A stretch of 64,000 nt of DNA from Calendula officinalis (taxonomy: Eukaryota; Streptophyta; Magnoliopsida; Asterales; Asteraceae). The notes beneath the pieces were generated by a model, which worked only from the letters and a program-made list of their open reading frames with translations, searched no databases and was not told the DNA's origin. The DNA is taken from NCBI GenBank assembly GCA_963853835.1, contig OY970824.1, forward strand, positions 77,386,372-77,450,371, in the 5' to 3' direction. Positions 37,534 to 50,525 of this stretch are shown piece by piece. A program made the translations under genes and the position numbers. The stretch's first letter is position 1. Every line of letters starts with the position of its first letter.

Positions 37534-40500
37534 TACTCATCACCATAGCTTGGGATTTATTTGTTTTTTTAGACATTTTTTATGTTTTCTTATCTTTTGA
37601 GTTTTGTGGCTTTTTAGACGCGGTTTCTTTTTAGCATATCAGAATTTATCGGAATGTCCAGTATTTTTGACTGGTTTTTTGAGACTTGGGAATCTTATGA
37701 ATTTTGGTTTTTAAAAGACACACATACTTATGACAATCGAAAAATGCCGAAGTTTATCAAACATTTTCGTATTTTTTAATTACAACTTTTTTTTTGTACA
37801 TTAACAGTAATATTCTTTTTAATTTCCCAACTTTCAATTTATTCAAAATAATTATATCTATTTCCTAAAATAAAGCCTGAAAATTTTTCATTCATCTGCC
37901 TTAAAACATTATGTAAATACTTCAGAATCCGATTTTTCTTTAAATTCTTAATTTTAAGTCAATAAACAAAATTCCATTAATTTTGTATTAAATTATTTGG
38001 CAAGGCTAAGTAATTTCGTGGGTAATAAATACGGATACAGTACAAACTATCTATATTTTTAACAAATATTCCAAAACTAAATTACTTAATTATTGTAACC
38101 ATTAATATTTCAGACAAATATTTTCAAACTTTCCTAATCGTTATTAACCTACCTTTTTCAATTCTCAGAACATAAAAGCCTGATCCATTTTCCTATACTT
38201 AAAATGTCTATAAAAAAGAAGATTTTTCGAGTTATTTGACTGTTTTCTGGTCAAATTTAATAATATGAAATTTCCTCTTAATATAGAAGCTATTTAATTT
38301 GTTAAGGTTAATTAAAACTAAAATTAAAATTTTAAAACCCTTCCGTAAATATTGGATATTACCTCAAATCAATTTTTCGTTTTTAACACAATTTTAGGAA
38401 TTTATTCGTTTTCAAAAATAAGTTTAACAATTTATCGATTTTTAAGGAAATTGATAGGCACAAATCATGTAACAATTCCTTCCTATTTTTATGCAGAATT
38501 ACATATCTTATTTAATTAAAAAAAATCACATACCGATTTTGATTTATACGTAGCCCATAACAATAACTGGAGAGCCTATAAAACAACATACAACCCACTC
38601 TTAATACACACGGCACCCTATTTTGCTTCCTTCTACCTTATTTCGTAGCTCAACCTGCAAAAGAACCTTCAAGATCGGTTAGTGGTTAGTCTTTGTATTT
38701 TTAATTCAATACATTAAATGCCATTGTGGTTTATCATTATTCTGTCAATACATAAGATCATGTCGCCAATATTAATTCTTACCCCTATATAATCCATGCA
38801 CACCATACGAAAAACATAACCCTTTCATCCCTGCAAAAATCGAAGATGCAATAAGTTGAAGGTTTATACTATTCGTTTTATAATTTTTTTTAACGTAGAT
38901 TCTCAATTGTTTTTGTCATCATTCTTTTTTCGTGAATACCTCATATGTTTGACTGCATAAAGATTTTTATGAGGCTAATTCTTTGACTGCATTTCTATCC
39001 GACTGCATTGTTTATAATTAAAGATTGTGATACTGCATTGTTTTTAATAAGCAATTTATTGTAGTCGAACTCTTGACCTGCGCTTGGTAAAATATTAGAT
39101 AATTACGTTTTTTAATCATCAGTTTCGGTGACCTTGCAGGAAAACAAATCAAGAGGACACAAACAACTATTCTATTGCAAGGTTGTTTATAATCCCTATT
39201 TTAAGTTGTTTATTTACACTTTTAATATAACCCAACTGTATAAATTTTGTACGATTATAAACTTCTTTTGTAGTTTCACAGTAATCTGTTCAATATAATA
39301 TTTAGAATTTGATTAATGTAGCCTTTCAATCAAACTGTACACCATAATCTTATATAAAAACAATGTAAAAACTGATTTTCAGATTATGAAACTGTACACC
39401 AAAACAATATTAAAATGAAAATTAAAATTGTACTAAATCATACTTTTAAAGATTCGGGTTTTTCATTAAACTATTTTTTTTATTAAACACTTAATTTTAC
39501 CTTTACCGATATCTATTTCAATTGCTTTAACCTTGCAGGAACACTGTTTGCAGCTCGAATACCATAATCTGCATATTAAAGATTCAAAAAACACTAAATT
39601 CGTGTGCATAAATAATATTTATAGGAGAGGATTTTAAAAAAACTGTATTTATATATATATTTTTTTAATACAGCATTATAATTTCGATCACATTGCAGGA
39701 AAAGTATTTGCTCAGAGACCTTGCGAATCTTGAATTGATAGGTACTTACTGTTTAATATTGTACTTAATCTTCTTTTAGTAATTGTGTTAAAATTTAGAA
39801 AATTTTAAAATCCACAATGTATTGAAAAAACTGCATTTGATTATCAAATTTAATACATTCAACATGTATTAACAAAATAATTTACTAAACTGGAAGTGAT
39901 TATCGATTTAGGGATATTTTCAAAACTGTAGAATTACTGAAAGTCGTTATCGATGTAGAATTAAGGTTTATTCGCAGAATTAACTAATTTGTCATTAACG
40001 CAAGTCAGATTGATAAGTGATTATCGATTTAGAGAAATAAATTTGTTAATTATAAACCCTAATACGTAAACACATTTCTGATAAATAAAAATTACCATTC
40101 TAGGGTTTTCATCAATACATCATCATCGATCTCTGTACACGAGCGCAATTCGCCATCGATCTAACCGATCCGCAACGTATTACTCTGATTTACTGCACTT
40201 CAAATCATCTGAACGATCGTATCTGTCCATCTTGCAAAGAGTATGCGTTTTGTTTTTTTCCAGAGTGTGAAATTTTATCTTAATCGGATAAATGGGTTTG
40301 ATTGAACGTCATGGACTCGAAAAGCGGATAGCAAGTTGGTTGTGAACAATATTTGGTATTAAAATGGGCTTTACATGGAGTCCATGAAAGTGTTTAAATG
40401 GGCTGCGCAGATTTGCAAGATTAAATGGATTGTCCAATTAAACTTTATTTCTTAAGACCTTCTCGGATAAATGCTCCACTAACGTGGAACAATATTGTTG

Positions 40501-40606
40501 AAAAGGATTATTTTTCCTATTCTCTTATTTTTTAATATACATTTGGTCGGTTCTAATTTTAATTAAATTATTTCACAGATCTTTTTTACGGATAATTTAT
40601 ATTGAG
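37534..40606. other. Helitron spacer between RPA and Rep/Helicase units
   Basis: AT-rich DNA without a recognised open frame. A TATAAAA box at 38577-38583 is followed by a leader-like stretch. Several TTGCAGGAAAA acceptor-like sites follow (39136, 39533, 39696), consistent with a multi-exon 5' leader of the helicase gene. Confidence 0.5.
38577..38583 (+). promoter_or_regulatory. TATA box, candidate promoter of the Rep/Helicase unit
   Basis: TATAAAA roughly 2 kb upstream of the first candidate ATG (40607), with donor-like and acceptor-like sites between. The assignment is tentative. Confidence 0.4.
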
Positions 40607-43600
40607 ATGTCTAATTCCACCACTGATCAAGAAATGGTAGATAAACAAGTAAAAAAGGAGGAAAAAGAAAAACCACGGTAGAAAACAATGAGAATCAGCC
40701 AGAAAACATTAAACGCATCGTAATAGATGCTCAATTACGTGGTAATCGCTCTTCGTCTAACAGGACATTAAGTATTATTTTATTTTACTCAAGTTACTTA
40801 TATATTAAACTAATTAAATTTTACTATTAAACAATTTAACCAATTTTTACTTCTTTTGTACAATAAGCTTTGCCAAACGAGATTCCAAACGTGGTTAGGA
40901 AACCTGGAAGACCTATCGGAAGGAAACCGCTTATGCCGCTTAATGAAAGTATGTCATGTTTTTTTAATTAATAACTTATATGTTTATTAATTTATTTTTT
41001 ACGACATCATACAAACAAATTTATTCACATTTTAAAAAAAAACCGTTTTTAAATTTAACATATTTGCTAGGTGATATTACAAAACGGCATCCAGGAAGGC
41101 CGACAAAAAATTCAAGACCCCCCCAGCATCAACGAATCAAAATGTATCATTTTTATGGACTCTTCATTGAATTATCTATTATGTTTATACGTTTCTAAGG
41201 TCATAGCATATTACATTTAGTATTAAAATATTTGGCGATTTGGCGATTTTTAAGTAAACATTTGCACACTAATTATAATTATTTGTTATGTTGCGTAGGT
41301 CTATCCTTTATATCACCAATGCCTATGATAGCTCCACATATTAGTCAATTATCAAGTAAGTATATTTAATATCAAATTTATCATATGATGAATTTTAATT
41401 TGATTATAAAAAATATTTTCGCTTTCATACTATGCATAATTATTTGTTGTTAATGACTTGATTAGGTCCACCGTTAAATACCTTTTATAGAAGTACCGCT
41501 GCAATAAATGGACTATTCAAAACACCACCACCAACCAAAACACCATCCGTACAGTTTGGAACTCATACAACTACAACAGAACCTTTATCATATCCCGTTA
41601 CTTCAACCAATCCCTTAATCAAAACAAACGGTATTTGTTTTTTTTCTTCTAAATTATTTATAAATCATCTATAAATTTTCAATTGATATTTAATTACACC
41701 TTCTCTTTTAATCAGTCAGTGCAGTGTTCACCAACAAGACTTCAAGGTTCAACATCAACACACCTATAAATTTTAATTTAAGTGAAAAAGGTTTGCAATT
41801 TTTACTATCAAATGACATTTATATCAAATTCTTATTATCTATGTACTTTGAATAATTGTTTGCCCCTCATGATGTCAAATAGGAGATTCTTCAAATACAA
41901 AGGAGAGAAATATTAACAAAAAAGGAAAAACGGTGCGTCCCAGAATCTCACGTGGTTTGAACTTTACCACGCCTCAACAGGAAAATGAATCTGAGCTACC
42001 AACACATGCATTCGTTGGAATTTCAAACGGTAAAAAATTATATAATTATAAAGTCCGTTTTTTTCTATAATTAAAATTTTTAGTTTTTTTCATAGTTAGA
42101 TTTTTTCTCATAATTTTTGTGTATTTTGCAAAATACCTTGACCATGGAGATCCTGATTTCCAATGCGCGTCCTGTGGCGCTATGGTTTGGAAAGCTGAGA
42201 AGGACCGCAGACGTTCCCCTACAAACCCCCACTCATACTCAATTTGTTGTATGAGGGGTAAGGTTAAGCTGCCGATTGACCTGATCGAACCACCAAAATT
42301 GTTGAAAGATCTTATTACCAAACAACACCCGAAGAGCGCTTCTTTTTTGACCAACATACGGCGATATAACATGATGTTAGCTTTCACTTCTATGGGTGGG
42401 AAGCAAGACGAGTCCGTTAACAATGGACGTGGCCCTTACTGCTTCAGGATAAATGGGGAAAATCCACATAGATTGGGAGATTTGATGTCCGAACCAGGGA
42501 ACCGTCCGAAATTCTGTCAACTTTATATATATGACACGGAAAACGAGATTCAAAACCGTATACAAGCTGTTAGGTAAACGATCTAAATTAGTTAACGATG
42601 TCGTTGCATTTTATAATTTAAAGTTTAGATTATCGTTAACTTATATATATATTTCGTTACAGCAACCGCAGATGCGCATCAACATCTAGGAATGAGATAA
42701 ATGTTGAGCTTACGACCCAGATACGAGACATGCTTGATTCAATAAATCCGTTGGTAGAGAAGTTTCGGATGGCCGCCCGATCGATAAGGTCTTCAAATGA
42801 CAGTAATATTAAGCTCAGACTTATTGGCAGCATGTCACGAGACGGTAGGAACTACAATCTACCAACTTCATCCGAAGTAGCAGCTTTGATTGTTGGTGAT
42901 TTCGAAGATACAGCAAATCCTAGGGATATTGTCGTCCATAGGCAAAACGGAAAACTTAAAAAATCAGCGAGCTGCACGTACAATACCTAGCATTGCATTA
43001 CCCTTTGTTTTTCCCCTATGCAGAAGATGGGTACCGTACTGATGTCTACCACCAAGGCGTGACTGATTTTAATGAAAAAAATAAAGGCACGCGAGTGTCA
43101 ATAAGGGAGTGGTTCGCTTACAGATTGCAAGACAGGAGAAATCAGTTCTCCATGATACTCAGTGGTAGGCGATTGTTACAGCAATTTTGTACCGACGCAT
43201 TGACAATGGTTGAGGCTGAGAGGATGAGATACATTAAAACGCAGCAAAAAGATTTAAGAACTGAGACGTATGCGAAATTGTCCATATTGGCGCAAAATCA
43301 GGATAATGGTAATGTATTACGTTGTAAGAAGTACGTGCTACCGTCGTCATTTACCGGAAGTCCAAGGTATATGACGCAGAATTATTTAGACGCCATGACG
43401 ATATGTAAGTTTCACGGTTATCCTGATTTATTCATAACCTTCACGTGTAACCCTAATTGGCCCGAGATTGCACGTGAAATGGCCAAGAAAGGTTTGAAAT
43501 CTGAAGATCGTCCAGATATTATATCTAGAGTTTTTAAAATTAAGCTAGACTGCCTACTAAAGGATTTCAAGGAAAATCATACTTTTGGCCACGTAAAAGG

Positions 43601-46600
43601 AGGTAAACTTCCAACACATATACTTTCTGTTTATATTTAGACGTATAAACATAAATATATATGATTTAATTTTTTTTTCTAATTCGCAGTTGTTTACACC
43701 ATTGAGTTCCAAAAGAGGGGTCTACCACATTGCCACATATTATTGTGGCTTGAGGCATCAGACAAGATAACTGTTGCGTCAAAAATAGATGAATTTATAT
43801 CAGCAGAGATACCCGACAAAGAACAGGATCCTGAATTGTACCAGATAGTCACCGATCAGATGATGCATGGCCCGTGCGGTGCTGAAAACCCAAGATGCCC
43901 TTGCACTGTCAATTTCAAATGTATGAATAAAATTCCCAAAACAGTTTAACGAGTCAATTGTCATCGATGACAATGGATACGCAATCTATAAGAGGAGAAA
44001 TGACGGAAATACTGTACGGAAAAGTGGAATAGATTTGCACAATGGTTATGTCGTTCCCTACAATCCAGGTTTGCTGAGGAAATACCAGTCTCATATAAAC
44101 GTAGAATGGTGCAACCAAGTTGGTTCCATAAAATATCTGTTGAAGTATGTGAACAAAGGACTAGACAGAGTTACTGTTGCTGTGGAGGGCGAAGAGATCG
44201 ACGAAATAAAAGATTATTATGATTGTAGGTATCTTTCAGCGTGTGAGGCAACCTGGCGTATATTTCAGTTTGATATTCATAAAAGGACGCCTTCAGTAGA
44301 ACGGTTGCCTTTCCATTTAGAGAATGAACAACCTGTAATCTTTGATGCAAGGGAGAGTATTGATTACGCATTAGATAAGTCATCTGTAAATGAAACCAAG
44401 TTTATAGCATGGATGGAACTAAATGAGAGAGATCCAGAGGCCCGTAAGCTCCTGTATGTTGAGATCCCCCAGTTTTACGTTTGGAATCAGCAGCAACGCA
44501 TTTGGCAGTTAAGACAAAGAGGAAACACACTTGGCCGTATACATCATGTCCCGCCCTCATGGGGAGAACTTTATTATTTACGTATATTACTAAACAAGGT
44601 GGAAGGTCCGAGAAGCTGGGATGAGCTCAGGGAATGGCGCTGTGTTATTTATCCGTCATATAGAGACGCGTGTTTTGCTCGTGGGCTCCTACATGACGAC
44701 AAGGAGTACATTGATGGGTTGTTGGAAGCAAGTTTTTGGGGAATGGGTGATTATCTGCGTTCTTTCTTTGTCATGCTACCCATGACTGATAGTATGTCTC
44801 GGCCCGAGTTTGTCTGGGAAAAAACTTGGCATGTTTTGGCAGAGGATGTGTTAACCGTTGAACGAAGGAAGCGTAACGATCCAGGTAATACTGAAAAACA
44901 ACTCACTCAGTTTAATTACTACTTTTTGATTCATAATTTATTTATATTGTTTGATAATCTTATCGTTTATTAATGTAGATTTACAACTTTCTGACACACA
45001 GAGGATGAATATATGTCTTACGTATATTGAACACATGTTGCTTTGTAATAACAAGAGTTTGAAGTCTTTTTCAAACATGCCATATCCGGATGAACAATAC
45101 ACGATGGAAAATTACAATCGGTTAATACATGATGAGGAATCGTACAACAGAGATGAACTCCGCGAGCAGCATCAAACTCTTTATGACAGCCTTACATCAG
45201 AGCAGAAACGTATCTACAGAACAGTCATGGACGCAGTTAATAATCAAAAGGGCGGAATGTTCTTCGTATATGGTTATGGTAGTACTGGGAAGACTTACCT
45301 GTACAAAACTATGTCTGCTGCATTACGTTCCCAAGGTTCAATAGTATTGAATGTTGCATCAAGTGGTATTGCCGCCCTTTTGTTGGACGGTGGTAGGACG
45401 TATCATTCCAGGTTTGCGCGTACTTATTATACTCGAACAAAACATCTTTAATATTTAATTTTTATACTTTTTATATAAATTGCTAAGTTTGTACCCTCTT
45501 CAGGTTTGCAATTCCTATTAATGTGGTGGAAGATTCGTTGTGCCACATATCAGCTGACGGTGACCTTGCTGAGCTGATACGAAAAGCCAAGCTGATTATC
45601 TGGGACGAGGCACCAATGATTAACAGATATTGTTTCGAGGCGTTTGATAGAACCCTGAGAGACATATACAGGCAGGACCCGTCGACACCGTCAAAATCTG
45701 TATTCGTTGGAAAAGTTGTTTTGTTTGGTGGTGATTTTCGGCAGATTCTTCCTGTTATTCCAAACGGCTATAGGCAAGACGTGGTACATTCGACTATCAA
45801 CGCTTCATATCTTTGGGACCACTGCACTATCTTGAAATTAACAGTAAACATGAGGCTTGGTTCGGGAGCATCTGAGGATGAAAGAAAAGAAATAAAGGAG
45901 TTTGCAGATTGGATACTCGATATTGGCAACAGCACTATAGGTATGTATTTAAAGTAATTTTAAATTATATAAACCGTGGCATTAGATTTTTTACTTATAT
46001 GAATTTTGTTGATATTATCTAAACACAGGTGGTGAAAATGATGGTGAGTCGTCAGTAGAGTTCCCGGATAACATGCTGATTCCAGCATCTGATGATAACG
46101 TTGGGGCTATTATTGCAGAAACATACCCTCATTTGCTTGATAATCTATGGCAGCCCAGCTTTTTTCAAGATAGAGCCATTCTTGCTCCCACGCATGAAAT
46201 GGGTGACCTCATAAACGAACGTATGCAGTCATTAATTCCTGGAGAAGAAAAGAAGTACGAGTCATCGGACTCGGTTTCCGCTGCAGATGAAGATGATACT
46301 ATGTTTAACCTTGATCTTTACACCACTGACTTCTTGAACAGCATAAAAATGTCAGGTGTCCCGCAGCATATCTTGAAGTTAAAGATTGGCGCTCCGGTAA
46401 TGTGTATGCGGAATATTGATCAGAAAGCTGGACTGTGCAACGGAACCAGACTTCGGATATTACGAATGGGGGTGAATATAATCGAGGGTAAAATCATATC
46501 TGGTGGCAAGGTGGGTACCATTTGCGCTATCCCTCGAATGGTTATTAGCCCTTCCGACAACAAGATGCCTTTCAAATTGAATCGCAGGCAATTTCCTGTT

Positions 46601-46822
46601 CAGGTTTGCTTTGCTATGACCATTAATAAAAGTCAAGGACAAACGTTGTCTCAGGTTGGGTTGTTTCTGCAAAAACCGGTTTTCTCACATGGCCAGCTTT
46701 ATGTGGCCGTATCACGAGTTAAGAACAAGAAGGGATTGAAGGTCATTTGTTGTGACATCGATGAAAATTACACTAATTCGACAGCAAATGTAGATTACAA
46801 AGAAGTCTTATTTCGTTTGTAA
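40607..46822 (+). pseudogene. Helitron RepHel: HUH endonuclease plus Pif1-type helicase, two frameshifts
   Basis: Small N-terminal exons (40607-42020) encode two AT-hook-like pieces (KPGRPIGRK, HPGRPTKNS). From about 42115 the Helitron zinc region (CASCGAMVW), the Helitron-like N domain and the Rep HUH motif GLPHCHILLWL (HCH at 43728-43736) follow. The two catalytic tyrosines are in KYLLKYVNKG (44134 and 44146). The helicase has Walker A GYGSTGKT (45272-45295), Walker B IIWDEAP, and the C-terminal MTINKSQGQTL and LYVAVSR motifs. The protein ends at 46822. Introns lie near 43600-43690, 44885-44978, 45410-45505 and 45942-46029. Frame breaks occur in A-runs at 42958-42963 and 43929-43932. It nicks DNA and drives rolling-circle transposition in intact relatives. 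Confidence 0.88.
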
Positions 46823-46951
46823 ATCTTATGTAACATTTTTCAATGTATTGATTTATCTTTCAATTCATCATTTCAGCTACAACATTATTATATCATTTTT
46901 AAAATTCTTAATCTTTGTTGGGATTTTTCTACATAATAAATTTTGAAGCAT

Positions 46952-46980
46952 ACCCGCCCATCGGGCGGGTTATGTAGCTA

Positions 46981-46981
<1 letters not shown>
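46952..46981 (+). other. Helitron 3' terminal hairpin and CTAG end
   Basis: 8-bp GC-rich stem with a 3-base loop, then TATGTAGCTAG. The hairpin is the rolling-circle terminator. The same hairpin is seen at 58771-58789 on the other strand. Confidence 0.9.

Positions 46982-47046
<65 letters not shown>
46982..47046. repeat. (TA)n split by Helitron, right piece
   Basis: Continuation of the TA tract at 30232-30300. It begins with the T that follows the Helitron CTAG end. Confidence 0.93.
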
Positions 47047-47048
<2 letters not shown>

Positions 47049-47070
47049 AATACCACGTAAATACATAAAC

Positions 47071-47106
47071 TTTAAGAGCGCCGTAAGCTTTCTGCCATGT
47101 TAGCAT
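47071..47106 (-). pseudogene. Captured exon resembling the start of an ANTH clathrin-assembly protein
   Basis: The minus strand reads MLTWQKAYGALK and then GTTTATG, a donor-like site. KAYGALK(D) is the conserved N-terminus of plant CALM/AP180 ANTH proteins. A leader-like sequence lies upstream (47107-47330, minus). Only the first exon is present, followed by what would be intron leading into the TA tract. It looks like gene capture by the CACTA element. The match is short. Confidence 0.4.
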
Positions 47107-47389
47107 ACTCTCCGTATCTCTCTGTTGTGTTGACTGATCGAACCAAGCAGTGTTACTCGAGAATCGCAGGTGTGAACTCAAGGATTGCTGGTGTGGAAGA
47201 ACTATGGTTCCGATCGAGGACATATTGAGCAGCGATCGTGAGAGCAGAGGGGCAGGATCGTTCGAAATATTGGGGAAAAAATGCGAGTATAGAAAGCTAG
47301 GGTTAAACAGGTTTTAAGTATTGTTATTATAATTATTATTTTAATTTGATATTAAGTTTTTTGGGGCGATACAATAGATAGGAATATCT

Positions 47390-47635
47390 ATTACATCTGT
47401 TTTGAGTATTACGATATGAAAAGAGGTGTTACAATACAGAAGTAAGTGTTACATATGGAAGTAGGTGTTACAATAGGTAAGTAGGCGTTACAATAGATCA
47501 TATCTATTGTAACGTCGTTTGTTCAGTTGTAACACATGGTTGTATTTATGATGAGTGTTACATCTCCGTTACATTAGGCCTATCTATTGTAACGAATTTA
47601 AAGACTGTTACAATTTTGGTGTTACAAAAAACCTC
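47390..47635. repeat. Internal copy of the CACTA right subterminal region
   Basis: CGTTACAATAG / CTATTGTAACG repeats end in TTTTGGTGTTACAAAAAACCTCTAAT. This matches the last 40 bp of the real right end (50470-50504) but stops just before the terminal TGTAGTAGTG and runs directly into the transposase-gene exon. Confidence 0.7.
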
Positions 47636-47639
47636 TAAT

Positions 47640-49654
47640 CAACCGGGGACTAAAAAACTAACAACTCAAAACAAGTTACAAAAAACAAGTGTGCAAAAGC
47701 AAATCGTTACAAACCGTCCGGGGTCTATGGCTAGGTTTATAAAGATGCGAGAAAAACAACGATTAGGAGAAAACCCACAAGAAGTTGATGTTGAACAAGA
47801 AGAAGTTGATCGGGGTCCTTCAATTTTGATTGACGTACATAATCGAAAATTTGAAGATCGACATATTGTTGTGCTCAATCAACATGGTCAACCAATTGGA
47901 CCTACAAAAATGATTTGTCATGAGTTTAGTCGATTTTTGGGCACTCTTGCTAGAGATTTTAAGTATTGTCCACTAAACTATTGTGACTGGTGTGAAATGC
48001 CTTCTGAATATAAAAGCAACATGTGGGATTATGTCTTGGTATGTATAAATATTTAACTATACTTATTAAATATTATATTTATCAATTAATCATAGATATA
48101 TGTTATGTTGTTTTTTTTGTATAGGAGAAGTACATGGTTTCAAATGACGGAATAAAGTGGGTGATGAGTACGCTTAATCAATTATGGCGTGTTCATAAAT
48201 CACGGGTAAAGAAACACCATTATTACAAATATGCAACCGATGTAGAGAGATGGGAGAATCGCCCTGAGACGATACCATAGCAACAATTTAGAGATCTCCT
48301 AGACTATTGGGACTTGGAAGAAGTTGAGGTAATTTGAAGTCAAAATTTGAAGGTTTAAGTTTACATTCAATTAATTAACTTTAAAACTTTATGCAGATTG
48401 GAAGTGAAACGAACAAAATAAATCGTTCGATGTACAATGACCCACACACTATGGGACCTACTTCATTTGCATTATTACGCCAAGAATTGGTAATCCTTTA
48501 AATGAGAAATTGATTTGCATATTTTTAATCCTTTAAATGATAATATATTTTTTACATTATAGCAACAAAATCATCCAGATAAGCACATGCCGTCTCAGTC
48601 GCAAGTTTATAAAGAGTCTAGAAAAAGATTTGTCGAAAAGGAGTATTTGACAAATGGTAACAAGCTTAAGGGAAATATTGTGAGTAAACTCTTATTTGTG
48701 TTTTGTTATATTCTTTTTATATGGGTTGTTTGAGCTGCAAATAGGGGCTGTTTGGGTTGTAAATATGGGCTTTTGGGCTGTAAAAAAGGGGTTGTTTAGG
48801 CTGTTAAATAGGGTTGTTTAGGCTGTTAAATAGGGCTGTTTGGGCTGTTAAATAGGGGCTGTTTGGGCTGTAAATAGGGTCTGTTTGGGCTGTAAAAAAG
48901 GGTTGTTTGGGTGGTAAAAAAGGGTTATTTTGGCTGTAAAAATGGGTTGTTTGGGCTGTAAAAAAGGGGCTGTTTGGGCTGTAAAAAAGGGTTGTTTGGG
49001 CTGTAAAAAAGGATTGTTTTGGCTATAAAAAAAGGGTTATTTGGGCTGTTAAATAGGGTTTGTTTGGGTTGTGAAATAAGGTTGTTTGGGTTGTTAAATA
49101 GGGTTTTTTTGAGCATAAAAAAGCAATTATATTGATTTTATTTTTGATCTCATTGTTGTTAAATAGAAGAAGATGACTTCTTTAGAATTAGAGCAAGGGG
49201 AAGATTTAACTAAAGATCCTTATGATGAGGTCATGGGCAAAAACAAGAATAAAGGATACCAACGCCTTTATGGACGAGGTGTGAGTAAGATGAAAAAAAT
49301 TAGAAAAGAAGACAAGTTATATTCTTCCTGGAGAATTTTTAAGCAGTATCAAAAGGGAGTTGATACGGGAAGTAGCACATGATGTCACGTCTCTTATAGT
49401 TTCTCAAATAAAGGCAGCTAACCCAGAACTAGATCTTGTTATTCTTGACTTTGGAGCTCCCCCAACAGATGAACAAAGTGCTCACTCAGAGGTAAATTTT
49501 ACATAATATGATCATATATCCTTAGTTTGTACGTCTTTAGTTATTAGTTGAGTATATCGTTCTCTATTTGAGTTGTGTTTTTAATGTTCTCTTTATCCAT
49601 TTGTAGGGAAGTAATGTCCACACCGATGGAAGATATGACGTGGATGAAAGTTGA
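47640..49654 (+). pseudogene. Transposase_24-like (En/Spm TNP1-type) protein, interrupted
   Basis: Exons can be traced at about 47640-48038, 48125-48328, 48397-48489, 48563-48679, 49167-49490 and 49607-49654, with GT-AG junctions. Conserved words of the plant Ptta/En/Spm Transposase_24 family are present (LARDFKYCPLNYCDW, VMSTLNQLWRVHKSRVKKHHY, GPTSFALLRQEL, MPSQSQVYKESRKRF, NKGYQRLYGRG). A TAG at 48278-48280 interrupts exon 2, and the frame changes near 49355-49380. TNP1/TNPA-type proteins bind the subterminal repeats and assist excision. The start is unclear because the first exon is fused to subterminal repeat DNA. Confidence 0.75.
48725..49110 (+). repeat. GGGCTGTTTGGGCTGTAAA minisatellite in an intron
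   Basis: Roughly 23-26-bp units with GGGCTGT and AAAAAAGGG cores, well over ten copies, inside the intron between exons 4 and 5 of the Transposase_24-like gene. Confidence 0.88.
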
Positions 49655-49844
49655 TTGACCTATAGCACTTTCCGTCATGTTTTTTGAACAATTTGTTATT
49701 TGATTGTTTTGAATTAGTTATTTGATTGTTTTGAATATGTTTAATACTTTGAATATTTTGAATATTTTGAATTGTAGAACATATTATTGTAAAGAATTTG
49801 GTTCTAATATCAAATCTTATTTGTATATTAATGTGTTTATGTAG

Positions 49845-50525
<681 letters not shown>

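Larger units (their letters stand above)
30983..46981 (+). mobile_element. 16-kb Helitron with RPA and Rep/Helicase genes
   Basis: The 5' end is TCCTACCCTATATATGAGG. The 3' end has hairpin ACCCGCCCATCGGGCGGGT (46952-46970), 11 bp, then CTAG, followed by T. Insertion is between A (30982) and T (46982) of a TA tract, the standard Helitron target, with no duplication. The two gene units are in the same orientation: an RPA70-like gene and a Rep/Pif1-helicase gene. Both genes show damage, so this copy is probably inactive, although the lesions in the helicase gene are few. A 577-bp relative with the same termini is at 58760-59336. Confidence 0.92.

Noticed and set aside
34829..46822. RPA and Pif1 helicase as host replication genes
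   Set aside because: Both lie between clear Helitron termini in the usual Helitron order, and the helicase is fused to an HUH Rep domain. They are transposon genes.
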